A DNA stretch of 64,000 nt from Acidobacteriaceae bacterium (lineage in GTDB: Bacteria; Acidobacteriota; Terriglobia; Terriglobales; Acidobacteriaceae): NCBI GenBank assembly GCA_025355505.1, contig JANXZM010000100.1:62001-126000 (forward strand). The letters run 5' to 3'. Position numbers and translations under genes: made by a program. The notes below the pieces were generated by a model. That model had not been told where the DNA came from. It searched no databases and saw nothing but the letters and a program-made list of their open reading frames with translations. This document shows positions 43,888 through 53,186 of this stretch, in pieces (the first letter of the stretch is position 1; each line of letters starts with the position of its first letter).

Positions 43888-45375
43888 TCAGTCCACACGG
43901 CACACTCGCACCGCCGAATTTTCATAGGGACACTCTAGCCCCGCGGGACCAGGCTGCTCCACCACCACCCAGCTGATTCCGTACTTCTGTCGCAGCCGTT
44001 CCAAATCCGCTTTGCCGAGTTGCTTCCAATTCTTCTGATCCTCGACCTGTTCCAGCCACTTTACTGATAGCGGCGGAAACATCGAGCTCGCTCCCTTGTC
44101 CTTGATCAGGTCTGCCAGCATGCTGCGCTCGGCGCGGGCGCGGAATCCATTTTCGTCTTCACCCGGATGACCCATGTGCCCGGGATCGAGCGCAAACAGC
44201 GCGTCCACCGGCGTGTTTGCGCGGATCCACTCAAAAGCCAGCGCCCACTGGTTGCGCGGCTGCGAAGACGGCCACTCGACATGAGCGCTTGCGGGAAACA
44301 ACTGCCGCTGCGCTAAATACATTCCTAAACTAAGCGGAACAAACAACACCAGCCACCGCCAGACTCGACTCTGGAGCAGCTTCTGTCCGAGCAATCCACC
44401 TCCAATTACCACGAGCAGCATGTAACTGAGCGCCAGGCAGCGCAGGGGTTCAAGACGAGCCAGAGCTTCGAAACGAGCTGGAATCCCTAGCACCAGAGCA
44501 CCGGCCAACCCCAGCAGAATGAACGGTACCATGGCGCGCGAGACCACTTCCAGATTCTTGTTTCCGCGGCGCCGGGCTATGCTACCGAACCACCAGAACA
44601 GCACTAGTGGGCCGATCACTCCCAACCAGTCGTACCATTCCCAACGCAAGATATAGAAATAGGGCTGCCGAAGAGCGACCTCATGATAGGCAGCGGGCGG
44701 TGGATCGAGAGTAAGTCCAAAGGGCAGCAGAGCGGCAAAACCCAGAGCGGGCGGGCGGTAACGGCGGAGCACGGCGAGCCACACGCAAAAGCCGATTGCG
44801 AAGCTCGCCATCAGCGGATGCACGGCTGCGGCAAACACCAGCCACAACACGGCGCGCCCGTACTTTCGGTGCAGCACCTCCGCCACCGCAAACAGTGCCG
44901 CAAAAGCCGCCAGGTTCCGCGGATTCAAATATTGGTCCAGGATGTAGAGGGCGGTGCCGGCTATGGGCAAGGTCAGCAAGGCGGCCATCAAAGCCACGGC
45001 GCCCCAGCGCGCCCGCTCCTCTTCGGGCGATTCCGATTCGAACAAGGCCGAGGCCAGCCGCCAGCTTGCCGCCAGCAACAAAAAAATAGAAACCAGGTGC
45101 CACAGAAAAACGGCCCACGGCAAAGGCAGATGCGTGGCGCGAACCGAGAAGGCAATCAGATTGGGATACAAAGTGTGTCCGGCGTGCTGGCTAAAGAACT
45201 CGGCGTTGGCCGGAAACAGAGCGGGGTTCAGAATCTTCAAAACACCGGGAAGGTAAATCTCGGCGTCTTCCGCATAGGGATGATAACCGTGAATCAGAAG
45301 GGCGACGGCGGTCAGCAGCAGCAGGCCGGATATGCGTTCGAAGGTTCGGTTGATATTCAGAGTGTGCTGGTCCAT
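43888..45375 (-). CDS. Polytopic membrane protein
   Basis: Start ATG 45375 (MDQHTLNINRTFERIS). The 495-residue protein has about ten hydrophobic segments, beginning ISGLLLLTAVALLIHGY and followed by a periplasmic loop with DAEIYLPGVLKILNPALFP. This early acidic loop and the later soluble C-terminal domain (ALAFEWIRANTPVDALFALDP... ERLRQKYGISWVVVEQ) resemble GT-C-type membrane proteins and relatives of unknown function. It is convergent with the glycosyltransferase gene (7-base gap), so a shared role in glycans is possible but unproven. Confidence 0.6.
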   Translation of the reverse strand: MDQHTLNINRTFERISGLLLLTAVALLIHGYHPYAEDAEIYLPGVLKILNPALFPANAEFFSQHAGHTLYPNLIAFSVRATHLPLPWAVFLWHLVSIFLLLAASWRLASALFESESPEEERARWGAVALMAALLTLPIAGTALYILDQYLNPRNLAAFAALFAVAEVLHRKYGRAVLWLVFAAAVHPLMASFAIGFCVWLAVLRRYRPPALGFAALLPFGLTLDPPPAAYHEVALRQPYFYILRWEWYDWLGVIGPLVLFWWFGSIARRRGNKNLEVVSRAMVPFILLGLAGALVLGIPARFEALARLEPLRCLALSYMLLVVIGGGLLGQKLLQSRVWRWLVLFVPLSLGMYLAQRQLFPASAHVEWPSSQPRNQWALAFEWIRANTPVDALFALDPGHMGHPGEDENGFRARAERSMLADLIKDKGASSMFPPLSVKWLEQVEDQKNWKQLGKADLERLRQKYGISWVVVEQPGPAGLECPYENSAVRVCRVD

Positions 45376-45480
45376 TTTTCGATGGGTAGAAAGAATTACA
45401 ACAGAAAATATCTGCGGCAGGAAGGGGGGGGCCCTTGGCGTGCGATACTTGCAGTGCTCGTCCATCGTCGTCTTTGGGTT

Positions 45481-45512
45481 TTGTCATCCCGAGCGAAGCG
45501 GGGGATGATGGT
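45481..45512 (+). repeat. Dispersed 'gtcatcccgagcgaagcg' repeat
   Basis: The sequence tgtcatcccgagcgaagcgg, followed by gggatgat, is related to the element at 63636 (gtcatcctgagcgaagcgaa). It fills the divergent gap before the next gene. Confidence 0.7.
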
Positions 45513-45559
45513 GTAGCACTTTGCTGAGAATCGCGATTGCGCAAAATTCGTTTGCAACA

Positions 45560-46945
45560 ATGTTGAATCCTCTCCCAATCTCAAGCATGCAAAACCTGAC
45601 GCCGCCTGCGGTTGGTCCCCGTACAAAGTTCGCGACTTGCCTCAACAGCAAATGGCGCATGGTCTTTGTCGCTCTGGCCATCCGGCTGGCCGTGGTCGGG
45701 TTCCTCTATCCCGATCAGATGGACCCGAGTCGAAATCACTTTCACTTTGCCTTTGAATACGGCAAGGTCGCCTACTCCATTGTGCAGGGTCACGGGCTTG
45801 GCAGCCCTTTATTCGAGGACACTGGACCGACAGCTTTGCTGCCCCCGGTCTATCCCTACCTCATCGCGGGTGTTTTCGTAATCTTTGGAACCTACAGCAA
45901 AGCGTCCGCATTGGTGTTGCTCTCTTTGCAAGCCTTGATCTCGGCCTTGACCTGCCTTCCAGTATTTTTCGCGGCGCGCAAGACTTTCGGAGACCGGGTC
46001 GCGCTGTTCTCGGGATGGGCTTGGGCGCTCTTTCCCCTAGGGATTTATTGGCCGGCGGAGCGCATCTGGCCGACCTGGCTGGCGACACTGCTGCTCACCA
46101 TACTGTTCTTGATGACATTGCATTTTGAGCGCCCGGTCAGCATGCGTGCGTGGATCGGATATGGATTGCTTTGGGGATTCACCGCGCTTACCGAGCCTAT
46201 CTGTCTTACCGTCCTGCCGATCATGTTGGGCTGGATCGGCTTTCGCCTATACCAGCAGAAAGAACGCTGGTTCGTGCCCCTCGTGGTTGTCTCACTTGCG
46301 TTCTTCCTATCCGTCAGTCCATGGTTCATTCGCAACTATGAGGTATTCCACCGCTTCATTCCTTTTCGGGACGGCATGGGACTGGAGATGTACATCGGCA
46401 ACAATGGCGATACTTCCTATTGGCAATCGAACTCACTGGGCTCGGCCTTGACGCACAAGATCGGTCCCTGGCACAACGATGCGGAGTGGCAGAAGTATAA
46501 GAAAATTGGCGAGCTCGCTTACATGGAGGAGAATAAGGAAAAGGCGGTCGCATTCATCCGCGCAAACCCACGTTGGTTCGCTATTGTCACCGTGCGGCGC
46601 TTCGTGTTTATCTGGACCCACTTTTGGAGCTTCAGCCACTACTACCTACAACAGGAGCCTGACGACCCCATCAATGTTGTCTTCAACACAATCTTTACGC
46701 TGTTGACGCTGATTGGCCTCGGTCGCGCGTTTTGGATAAATAAGCCTGTCGCCGCTCTTTATGCGCTGGTGCTCTTGTTTTTCCCCGTGGTGTTCTATTT
46801 CACCCACGTGGAAGTCTATTACCGCCGCCAAATCGATCCCTTGATGCTGGTGCTGGCGGTCTATGGGGTAGCACGCAGCGGCTCGCATCTGAAATGTGAG
46901 TCCGGTAGCGACTTGCAGCCCGCTCCAACACCTCGTAGCATCTAG
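45560..46945 (+). CDS. Polytopic glycosyltransferase-like membrane protein (GT39/ArnT type)
   Basis: Starts at 45560, 45587 and an upstream TTG are possible; 45560 is given. About ten hydrophobic segments occur. The first periplasmic loop reads YPDQMDPSRNHFHFAFEYGKVAYSIVQGHGLGSPLF. A DPxxxH-like pattern with GHG in the first loop is the usual hallmark of GT-C enzymes using polyprenyl-phosphate sugars. Further motifs are LLPPVYPYLIAGVFVIFG and HVEVYYRRQIDPLMLVLA. It ends nine bases before the MacB-like permease, so the two may be co-transcribed. Confidence 0.7.
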   Translation: MLNPLPISSMQNLTPPAVGPRTKFATCLNSKWRMVFVALAIRLAVVGFLYPDQMDPSRNHFHFAFEYGKVAYSIVQGHGLGSPLFEDTGPTALLPPVYPYLIAGVFVIFGTYSKASALVLLSLQALISALTCLPVFFAARKTFGDRVALFSGWAWALFPLGIYWPAERIWPTWLATLLLTILFLMTLHFERPVSMRAWIGYGLLWGFTALTEPICLTVLPIMLGWIGFRLYQQKERWFVPLVVVSLAFFLSVSPWFIRNYEVFHRFIPFRDGMGLEMYIGNNGDTSYWQSNSLGSALTHKIGPWHNDAEWQKYKKIGELAYMEENKEKAVAFIRANPRWFAIVTVRRFVFIWTHFWSFSHYYLQQEPDDPINVVFNTIFTLLTLIGLGRAFWINKPVAALYALVLLFFPVVFYFTHVEVYYRRQIDPLMLVLAVYGVARSGSHLKCESGSDLQPAPTPRSI

Positions 46946-46953
46946 CCTGGTAG

Positions 46954-48192
46954 ATGACAAGCCATGTCCAGCAGAACGGACGCTCCCACCTCGCAATCGG
47001 CGAGATTTTCACGTATGCCTTTGACACCTTCCTCAGCAACAAAGTTCGCTTCGCCCTTACCGCGCTCGGCATGGTCATAGGAACCGCTTCGCTCATCCTG
47101 GTCACCACCATCGGCCTTACCGGCAAGCAGTACCTTCTCAACGAGATTCAGGCCATCGGATCGAACTGGATCTACGCCGAATACGAAAGCGGCGGTGGGC
47201 GCATCACCAATACCGGCGCCGACGATCTGACCATTCAAGATATGGAGGCGGTCCAACACCAGGTCGATGGCATTGTCGCCGCCTCGCCCGTACTTCCGCT
47301 CCACGAGCGTGTGGCGGTCGGCGGGGGCAAAGAGCGCGACCTGCAGATCATGGGTGTCTACCCGGAATACGAACAGGTTCGGAACCTGGTCATTCTTTCG
47401 GGACGTTTTTTCGACAAGCAGGATTCGCAGGCCCACAACAAAGTTGGGGTCATCACCCCGAAACTGGCAATCCAACTCTACGGTTCCGAGCAAGCGTCGC
47501 TCGGAAAGACGGTCAAGCTGAGCGGGCTGCCCTTCACCATTATCGGGACCTTCCGCGAGCGCGTCGACACCCTCGGGCAATCGGAGGTGACCGACAACAC
47601 CATGCTGATCCCCTACAGCGTGATCCGCTACTTTCAGGAAACGCCCACGGTGAAACAGATTTTCTTTTCCGCCGCCGAAGCGTCTCTGGTGGTGCCCATC
47701 ACGGCTCAGGTGCAGCGCGTCCTGCAGTCGCGTCATCGGCCTGAATCCGTTTACAGCGTCCGGAACCTGACCCAGCTCGTTTCCATGGCCGACAAGATAA
47801 CCACCTCCTTGACTCTCGTTCTCCTGGCGGTTTCGCTGGTCGTGCTGCTGGTCAGCGGCATCGGGATCATGAACATCATGCTGGCGACCGTCAGCGCGCG
47901 GATTCGGGAGATTGGCATCCGCAAAGCGATGGGCGCCACCAACCGCGAGATTCGCTTTCAGTTCCTTTCCGAGGCCATCCTTATCTCGCTCATCGGCGGC
48001 GTGCTGGGCATCGTCATCGGACTCGCCATCCCATTTTCCGTGCGCTTCTTCACCGAATATCGCATCCCCATTTCGGGCCTTTCGGCCATTATCGCCATCG
48101 TCGTGTCGTCGCTGGTGGGCATTCTGTTTGGGACGCTTCCCGCGATTCGCGCGTCGCAGCTTGATCCGGTGGAGAGCCTGCGCTACGAATAG
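46954..48192 (+). CDS. MacB-type ABC transporter permease
   Basis: The 412-residue protein has one N-terminal membrane segment (FLSNKVRFALTALGMVIGTASLILVTTIG). A periplasmic MacB core domain spans about residues 60-270 (VDGIVAASPVLPLHERVAV, VILSGRFFDKQDSQ). A C-terminal FtsX domain with three membrane segments follows, including IRKAMGATNREIRFQFLSEAI, the coupling helix that touches the ATPase. Length and order match MacB-family permeases involved in export or lipoprotein trafficking. No ATP-binding gene is adjacent. Confidence 0.9.
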   Translation: MTSHVQQNGRSHLAIGEIFTYAFDTFLSNKVRFALTALGMVIGTASLILVTTIGLTGKQYLLNEIQAIGSNWIYAEYESGGGRITNTGADDLTIQDMEAVQHQVDGIVAASPVLPLHERVAVGGGKERDLQIMGVYPEYEQVRNLVILSGRFFDKQDSQAHNKVGVITPKLAIQLYGSEQASLGKTVKLSGLPFTIIGTFRERVDTLGQSEVTDNTMLIPYSVIRYFQETPTVKQIFFSAAEASLVVPITAQVQRVLQSRHRPESVYSVRNLTQLVSMADKITTSLTLVLLAVSLVVLLVSGIGIMNIMLATVSARIREIGIRKAMGATNREIRFQFLSEAILISLIGGVLGIVIGLAIPFSVRFFTEYRIPISGLSAIIAIVVSSLVGILFGTLPAIRASQLDPVESLRYE

Positions 48193-48228
48193 GGGGTGGA
48201 GCTGGTTCGCGTAGGGACATCCACCCCC
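48192..48228 (+). repeat. Inverted repeat after permease gene
   Basis: GGGGGTGGA (48192-48200) pairs with TCCACCCCC (48220-48228) across 19 bases and starts at the permease stop codon. There is no T-run; it is a repeat or weak transcription end. The rest of the gap to queC (to 48419) shows no gene. Confidence 0.6.
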
Positions 48229-48419
48229 GGCTATCCAGGCGAGCGCACCTGCGTAGTTAAGAATCAAATCAGTAACAAGTGGGAAGAATGCCGGGTTTAG
48301 GCTTGAGTGAGCACTGGAAATGCGCTTCTTCCTTCACCCTAAGGTGTCCCGCTGCCGTGAAACGTCGTCAACTGTCATAAAATTGGAATGAAGCGACTGC
48401 AGTGCTTCGCGAGCAAATC

Positions 48420-49130
48420 ATGACATCGAACGCAACCAACAACCGGAGCCGCGCCGTGGTCCTGCTAAGCGGCGGGATGGATTCCTGCGTTTGTGCGGCG
48501 CTGGCGGCACGCGACCACCTGGCGGCTGCCGTCCATGTCAGCTACGGGCAGCGCACCCAAGAGCGCGAGCGGCGGTCGTTTGAGAGCATCTGCGACCGGC
48601 TTGAAATCCGTGACCGGCTGCTGGTGCGCAATGAAGCGCTGTCTGCCATCGGAGGATCCGCCCTTACCGATCCGAGCATTGCCGTTCCCGAGGCGCACGG
48701 CATCGGCGTGCCCGTTACATATGTCCCTTTCCGCAACGCGCATTTTCTTGCCGTCGCCGTCAGCTGGGCGGAAGTGCTGAAAGCCGAAAAAATTTACATC
48801 GGAGCGGTTGAGCCCGATAGTTCCGGCTATCCCGATTGCCGGCCGGAGTATTATCGAGCGTTCAATGAAGTTGTGAAAGCGGGCACCAAAGAAGGAACGA
48901 TCCGGGTGGTGACGCCGCTGATTGCAATGCATAAACATGAGATTGTGAGGCTTGGCCTTGAACTGAGCGCCCCGTTCGATTTATCGTGGTCCTGCTATCA
49001 GCGCGAGGATCGCGCCTGCGGTGTCTGCGACAGCTGTGTGCTGCGCCTGCGGGCGTTTCGCGAAGCGGGCGCGGATGATCCCATTCCGTACGCGGAAGCC
49101 GCAAAACGGAAATCAGACTTCGGTAAATAG
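48420..49130 (+). CDS. queC: 7-cyano-7-deazaguanine synthase
   Basis: Start ATG 48420 ([22 protein letters not shown]); a GTG lies six codons upstream. The 236-residue protein has the PP-loop LLSGGMDS for ATP and [23 protein letters not shown] and [22 protein letters not shown] are family segments, and the zinc-binding Cys set is [18 protein letters not shown]. It converts carboxy-deazaguanine to preQ0 in queuosine synthesis. No other queuosine genes are nearby. I saw no preQ1 riboswitch in the 227-base leader. Confidence 0.95.
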   Translation: MTSNATNNRSRAVVLLSGGMDSCVCAALAARDHLAAAVHVSYGQRTQERERRSFESICDRLEIRDRLLVRNEALSAIGGSALTDPSIAVPEAHGIGVPVTYVPFRNAHFLAVAVSWAEVLKAEKIYIGAVEPDSSGYPDCRPEYYRAFNEVVKAGTKEGTIRVVTPLIAMHKHEIVRLGLELSAPFDLSWSCYQREDRACGVCDSCVLRLRAFREAGADDPIPYAEAAKRKSDFGK

Positions 49131-49169
49131 AGTTCGATAAATTCAGATGCAATGCCGGGAGGCCAAATC

Positions 49170-50306
49170 ATGAGGAAATATTTCATCCTTCCCCTGCTGC
49201 TCGTCCTCGCCGTGGGGCTGTCCGCTCCACTCGCGTTCGCGCAAACCACGGGCACCGTGAAGGGAAGTTGCAAAGACATCGAAGGGAAACCGATTGCCCA
49301 GGCCGAAGTGGAGTGGACTGGGACCGAATCCGGCCACACCTACAAGCTCAAAACCAACGCCAAGGGCGAGTACTTCTCGCTCGGCATCGTTCCCGGCAGG
49401 TACAAAGTCGAGCTCAGGAGGGACGGCAAGGAAATCTTTCACTTCAGCGGCGTTTCGGTGGGTCTGGACGAAACGGAGCTGGATTTCGACATGAAGAAAG
49501 AACAGGTGGTCGCAGCCCAGGGCCAGGGATTGACCCCTGAACAAGCCAAGGCGAGGGCAGAGGCCTCCGCCAAAGCCGCGAGCGAAACGAAAACTGTCGG
49601 CTCGCTCAACGACCACCTCAATGCCGCCAAGGCCGCTTCCGATGCCGGCGACTTCGAGACCGCAATCGCCACCCTGATTGAAGCCAATCAGATCGACAGT
49701 ACCCGCGATCTGATCTGGTTCAAACTCGGCGACGCCTACCGCGGTTCGGCGCCCAAGCAGACTGATCCCGCCGAAAAACAGAAGCGCTTCGAAATGGCCG
49801 CCAACAATTACCAGAAGGCAATCGACCTGCGCAGCGCGTCTGAGGTGGCACAGAAAGATCCCGACAACAATGTGAAACTGGCCGCCTACTATAACAATCT
49901 TGCCGAGGCTTATTCCAAAACCAACAAGGTCGATGATGCCGTGGTTAACTATAACAAGGCGGCTCAACTGGATACGGCCCACGCTGGCACGTATCTGTTC
50001 AACGAGGGTGCCATTCTTACCAATGCCGGCAAAGTGGAAGATGCTATTGCGGCATTCGACAAAGTGATTGCCGCCGATCCGACCAAAGCCGACGCTTACT
50101 ACTGGAAAGGCGTGAACTTGCTCGGCAAAGCTACGCTGAAGGGCGACAAGATGGTCGCGCCCGACGGTACCGCCGAGGCCTTCCGCAAATATCTTGAGCT
50201 GCAACCTGAAGGTAAGCTCGCTCAGCCAGCCAAAGACATGCTGGCTAGCATCGGCGCGACCATAGAAACGGGCTTCGGGACCAAGAAGAAAGCGGTGAAG
50301 AAATAG
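49170..50306 (+). CDS. Secreted protein with carboxypeptidase-regulatory-like domain and TPR repeats
   Basis: ATG 49170, with GGGAGG seven bases upstream, is preferred over ATG 49152. The signal peptide is MRKYFILPLLLVLAVGLSAP, then LAFAQ. Residues 25-100 form a carboxypeptidase-regulatory-like beta-sandwich (TGTVKGSCKDIEGKPIAQAEV, GEYFSLGIVPGRYKVEL). TPR-like repeats follow (AIATLIEANQIDSTRDLIWF, NNLAEAYSKTNKVDDAVVNY, AIAAFDKVIAADPTKADAYY). Such proteins are frequent in acidobacteria and probably scaffold envelope complexes. The ligand is unknown. Confidence 0.8.
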   Translation: MRKYFILPLLLVLAVGLSAPLAFAQTTGTVKGSCKDIEGKPIAQAEVEWTGTESGHTYKLKTNAKGEYFSLGIVPGRYKVELRRDGKEIFHFSGVSVGLDETELDFDMKKEQVVAAQGQGLTPEQAKARAEASAKAASETKTVGSLNDHLNAAKAASDAGDFETAIATLIEANQIDSTRDLIWFKLGDAYRGSAPKQTDPAEKQKRFEMAANNYQKAIDLRSASEVAQKDPDNNVKLAAYYNNLAEAYSKTNKVDDAVVNYNKAAQLDTAHAGTYLFNEGAILTNAGKVEDAIAAFDKVIAADPTKADAYYWKGVNLLGKATLKGDKMVAPDGTAEAFRKYLELQPEGKLAQPAKDMLASIGATIETGFGTKKKAVKK

Positions 50307-50348
50307 CTTAAAAGGCGCCAACATTCGATCTTCAGGCCTTACACATGG

Positions 50349-50381
50349 AGAGCGGTCCTTTTGGGGGGCCGCTCTTTATTT
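50349..50381 (+). terminator. Rho-independent terminator after TPR protein gene
   Basis: AGAGCGGTCC pairs with GGGCCGCTCT (one G-T pair) around a T/G-rich loop and is followed by TTATTTG. It lies 43 bases after the stop. Confidence 0.75.
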
Positions 50382-50520
50382 GTCTCGATTTGCCCTTCAG
50401 TTACCGAGGTCTATGACCTACTTGTCCTTCGCTCTTCCGCACATCCGCGCTACATTCATTACATAGGTTCCCCGGCTTCGAGACGTTTCTCCCCTGTGGT
50501 GTCACTACTGAAAACTGGGA

Positions 50521-51675
50521 GTGTATGGAATGGCTGCTCCGGGGAATTCCCCGATTGCGATTGCGTTCGAAGGCATCAGCGGAACGGGCTCGATCCCGAC
50601 GCCGGTTCTGCTGGCCGGCATGTTGCGCGCCTCCGAGAAGGTTAGCGATCTGATCTTTTCGCCGGGGCGTCCGCCCCAGGTCGAGATTCACGGACAACTT
50701 ACCGCCGTCGAAATCTCCGGGAGCAGCGTACTTTCGGCGGATGACACGCGCCGCATCGCGGCCGATTTGATCGGCACCAATAAGCAGGCCATCAATACGC
50801 TTCGCGAGCAAGGCTCCTGCGACGTTTCCTATGGATTGCCGGGGATGGCGCGCTTCCGCGTCAACGTTTTTATCCAGCGCGGGAGTTGCGCGATTGTGAT
50901 GCGCGTCATTCCCACCGTCATTCCAACTTTCAGTTCGCTTCGTCTGCCGGCGCAATTGGAAGAGACTGCGAAGGTCCGCAACGGGATCATCCTGGTGACG
51001 GGCGGAACCGGATCGGGCAAATCCTCGACGCTCGCCGCTTTGATTGACCGCATCAACAGCGACCACTGTTATCACGTTCTGACCGTCGAAGATCCGATTG
51101 AGTTTCTGCACAAGCACAAGAAATCGACGGTGCACCAGCGGGAGTTGCACAGCGATGTGCCGAATTTCACGATGGCGCTGCGAGCGGCTCTGCGCCAGGC
51201 GCCGCGGGTCATTATGGTTGGCGAAATCCGCGACCGGGAGACGCTCGATATTCTTCTCGAAGCCGCCGAAAACGGCCATCTCGTTCTTTCCAGCATGAAC
51301 ACCGTCGATGCCGCGAAGACGGTGGAGCGCATCGTGGGTACGTTCGCTGTCACCGAACAGCACTCGGTGCGAGAACGTCTCGCCAAAACTTTTCGCTACA
51401 TCGTTGCGCAGAGACTGATACCGCGCTGCGATGGCGGCGATCGCATCGCCGTAGTTGAAATTTTGAAATCCAACTCGCGCACTCGCGATTGCGTCGAGCA
51501 AGGCGAGCGGCCGGGCCGTACGCTGCTGGATGCGATCAAGGCCAGCGAAAGCGAAGGCATGCAGCACTTCGATGGCGAAATCGCAAAACTGGTTCGCTCG
51601 GGCCTGGTGGATCTGGAAACCGGCCTTTGCTTTGCCAGCAATGCGACGGTGCTGGGGCAGGAACTGGCGCGGTGA
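50521..51675 (+). CDS. PilT-like secretion/twitching ATPase
   Basis: GTG 50521 or ATG 50530 start. The 384-residue protein has the PilT/PilB core: KVSDLIFSPGRPPQVEIHG, an Arg-rich region (RFRVNVFIQRG), Walker A GGTGSGKSSTLAAL near 160, the Asp box VEDPIEF near 189 and Walker B-like RVIMVGEIRDRETL near 228. In true PilT the next motif is GTLHT with a conserved His; here it reads SSMNTVDAAKTVERI, so the His is replaced by Asn. It should be a hexameric ATPase linked to type IV pili, possibly PilU-like. No pilus genes adjoin. Confidence 0.85.
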   Translation: MYGMAAPGNSPIAIAFEGISGTGSIPTPVLLAGMLRASEKVSDLIFSPGRPPQVEIHGQLTAVEISGSSVLSADDTRRIAADLIGTNKQAINTLREQGSCDVSYGLPGMARFRVNVFIQRGSCAIVMRVIPTVIPTFSSLRLPAQLEETAKVRNGIILVTGGTGSGKSSTLAALIDRINSDHCYHVLTVEDPIEFLHKHKKSTVHQRELHSDVPNFTMALRAALRQAPRVIMVGEIRDRETLDILLEAAENGHLVLSSMNTVDAAKTVERIVGTFAVTEQHSVRERLAKTFRYIVAQRLIPRCDGGDRIAVVEILKSNSRTRDCVEQGERPGRTLLDAIKASESEGMQHFDGEIAKLVRSGLVDLETGLCFASNATVLGQELAR

Positions 51676-51752
51676 AACGGCTGTCAGCTTTCAGTTCTTA
51701 GTTGCCGGTGCTGAGTTCTCAACTGGAAACATTCTTTCTTGTATCCATCGCT

Positions 51753-51764
51753 GCCAGCGCTGGC
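51753..51764. promoter_or_regulatory. Perfect palindrome GCCAGCGCTGGC upstream of moeA
   Basis: A 12-bp perfect palindrome lies 38 bases before the chosen moeA start, and GCCAGTGCAAAAGCTGGC follows as a second imperfect one. It could be an operator or an RNA structure. It does not match the molybdenum cofactor riboswitch as far as I can tell. Confidence 0.3.
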
Positions 51765-51801
51765 AAAGCCAGTGCAAAAGCTGGCGGGGTATGATTCTTG
51801 C

Positions 51802-53142
51802 ATGCCCTCTTCTTCTCATTCCTCTTCTTCCGGAGTGCCTTCGGCTCAGGTGGTGAGCTTTGAAGTTGCTCGACGCCTGGTCGAGCGGCATGCTGCCAGC
51901 GTGGGTCCGGGAGAAATTGAGACGGTGGATCTACTGGCGGGATTGGGGCGGGTGCTAGCGGAAGGGATTCTGGCGGACCGCGACTTCCCTCCTTTTGATC
52001 GGGCTACTCGCGATGGATATGCAGTGCTGGCGGCCGACTTGGCCGAGGTTCCGGCGCGGCTGGAAGTGGTGGGCGAGGTGAAGGCGGGGGACTGGCCAGA
52101 GCCGGGAGTGTGCTCGGTAGGGCGCGGGCAGGCTGTTGGGATCATGACGGGGGCTCCGCTACCGGCGGGGGCGGACGCGGTGGTGATGGTGGAGTACACC
52201 TCGCTAGATCCTTTGGCCGGAAAATCGGTGGAAGTGCGGCGCAGCGTTAGCCGGGGAGAGAACTTTGTTCCGCGAGGGGCGGAAGCGCGCGCCGAACAAC
52301 TACTGCTGGATCGAGGGCGGCGGCTGGATCATGTGGGTATCGCGATTGCAGCATCGGTGGGCAAGAGCCGGGTGCAGGTCTTCCGGAAGCCGCGCGTGGC
52401 GGTGCTTTCGACGGGCGACGAAGTGGTGGAGATTGACGCTGCTCCGGGGGCGGCGCAGATTCGGAATTCCAATTCGTATTCGCTGGCGGCGCAGGTTCAG
52501 GCTGCGGGCGGAGAAGCGGTGCGGCTGGCAATTGCTCCGGATGAGCGGGGGCGGCTGCGGGTTTTGATAGAAGAAGGATTGGGCTGCGACCTTTTGCTGC
52601 TGACGGGCGGCGTCTCCATGGGGAAGTACGATCTGGTGGAGCAGGTTCTCGGGGAATTGAAGGCGAAATTTTATTTTACGGGAGCGGAGATTCAGCCGGG
52701 ACGGCCGGTGGTGTTTGGTTCGTGTGCAGCGAAGACTCTTGTCGGCTTTGATGGTGCATCCGCTGCTTGCACGCGGACAGAAGTGTCCGAGCCACACCAG
52801 CGATATTTTTTTGGGCTGCCGGGGAATCCGGTATCGACCATGGTGACTTTCAAACTATTCGCGCGGCCAATGATCGAAGCGCTGGCGGGAATGACGCCGC
52901 AGCCGTTGGCTTTTCTTAGTGCCCGGCTGAAAACGGAAATACGGACGAAGACGGGCTTGAAGCGATTTCTTCCGGCGGTGCTCTCGGGAGAGTTTGAGAA
53001 CGCAGAGGTGGAGTTGGTGCGATGGCAGGGGTCGGGCGACATCGCTACACTGGTTCGGGCAAACTGCTATGTGGTGATTCCTCCGGAGCGGGAACGGATC
53101 GATGCGGGGGAATGGGTGTCGTTACTAATGCGGGCCGGTTGA
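51802..53142 (+). CDS. moeA: Molybdopterin molybdenumtransferase
   Basis: ATG 51802 is chosen (MPSSSHSSSSGVPSAQ), after a TTG alternative. The 446-residue protein has LADRDFPPFDRATRDGYAV, GIMTGAPLPAGADAVVMVE and RVAVLSTGDEVVEIDAAPG. LLLTGGVSMGKYDLVE and FFGLPGNPVSTMVTF are also present, all MoeA signatures. It inserts molybdate into adenylylated molybdopterin. Between GRPVVFG and FFGLPGNP the protein carries about 25 extra residues (AAKTLVGFDGASAACTRTEV), partly encoded by a dispersed palindromic repeat. It heads a run moeA-moaC-regulator-mog. Confidence 0.94.
   Translation: MPSSSHSSSSGVPSAQVVSFEVARRLVERHAASVGPGEIETVDLLAGLGRVLAEGILADRDFPPFDRATRDGYAVLAADLAEVPARLEVVGEVKAGDWPEPGVCSVGRGQAVGIMTGAPLPAGADAVVMVEYTSLDPLAGKSVEVRRSVSRGENFVPRGAEARAEQLLLDRGRRLDHVGIAIAASVGKSRVQVFRKPRVAVLSTGDEVVEIDAAPGAAQIRNSNSYSLAAQVQAAGGEAVRLAIAPDERGRLRVLIEEGLGCDLLLLTGGVSMGKYDLVEQVLGELKAKFYFTGAEIQPGRPVVFGSCAAKTLVGFDGASAACTRTEVSEPHQRYFFGLPGNPVSTMVTFKLFARPMIEALAGMTPQPLAFLSARLKTEIRTKTGLKRFLPAVLSGEFENAEVELVRWQGSGDIATLVRANCYVVIPPERERIDAGEWVSLLMRAG
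52772..52797 (+). repeat. Dispersed palindromic repeat inside moeA
   Basis: The sequence cgcggacagaagtgtccgag, then ccacac matches the elements at 9352 and 9567 except for two bases. It is translated in frame within moeA. Confidence 0.75.
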
Positions 53143-53186
53143 TTCGATGAAGATGCGACGGCGCGGTCGGGTGCGATAACCTGTTG

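Noticed and set aside
46942-48267. 441-codon open frame on the - strand
   Set aside because: Antisense shadow of the MacB-like permease, with no recognisable motif.
48193-48419. preQ1 riboswitch upstream of queC
   Set aside because: I could not find the short stem with A-rich tail expected of that RNA; the leader holds only an inverted repeat.
49143-50324. 393-codon open frame on the - strand
   Set aside because: Antisense to the secreted TPR protein, which has a signal peptide and a good ribosome binding site.
50401-51567. 388-codon open frame on the - strand
   Set aside because: Antisense to the PilT-like ATPase, which has all nucleotide-binding motifs.
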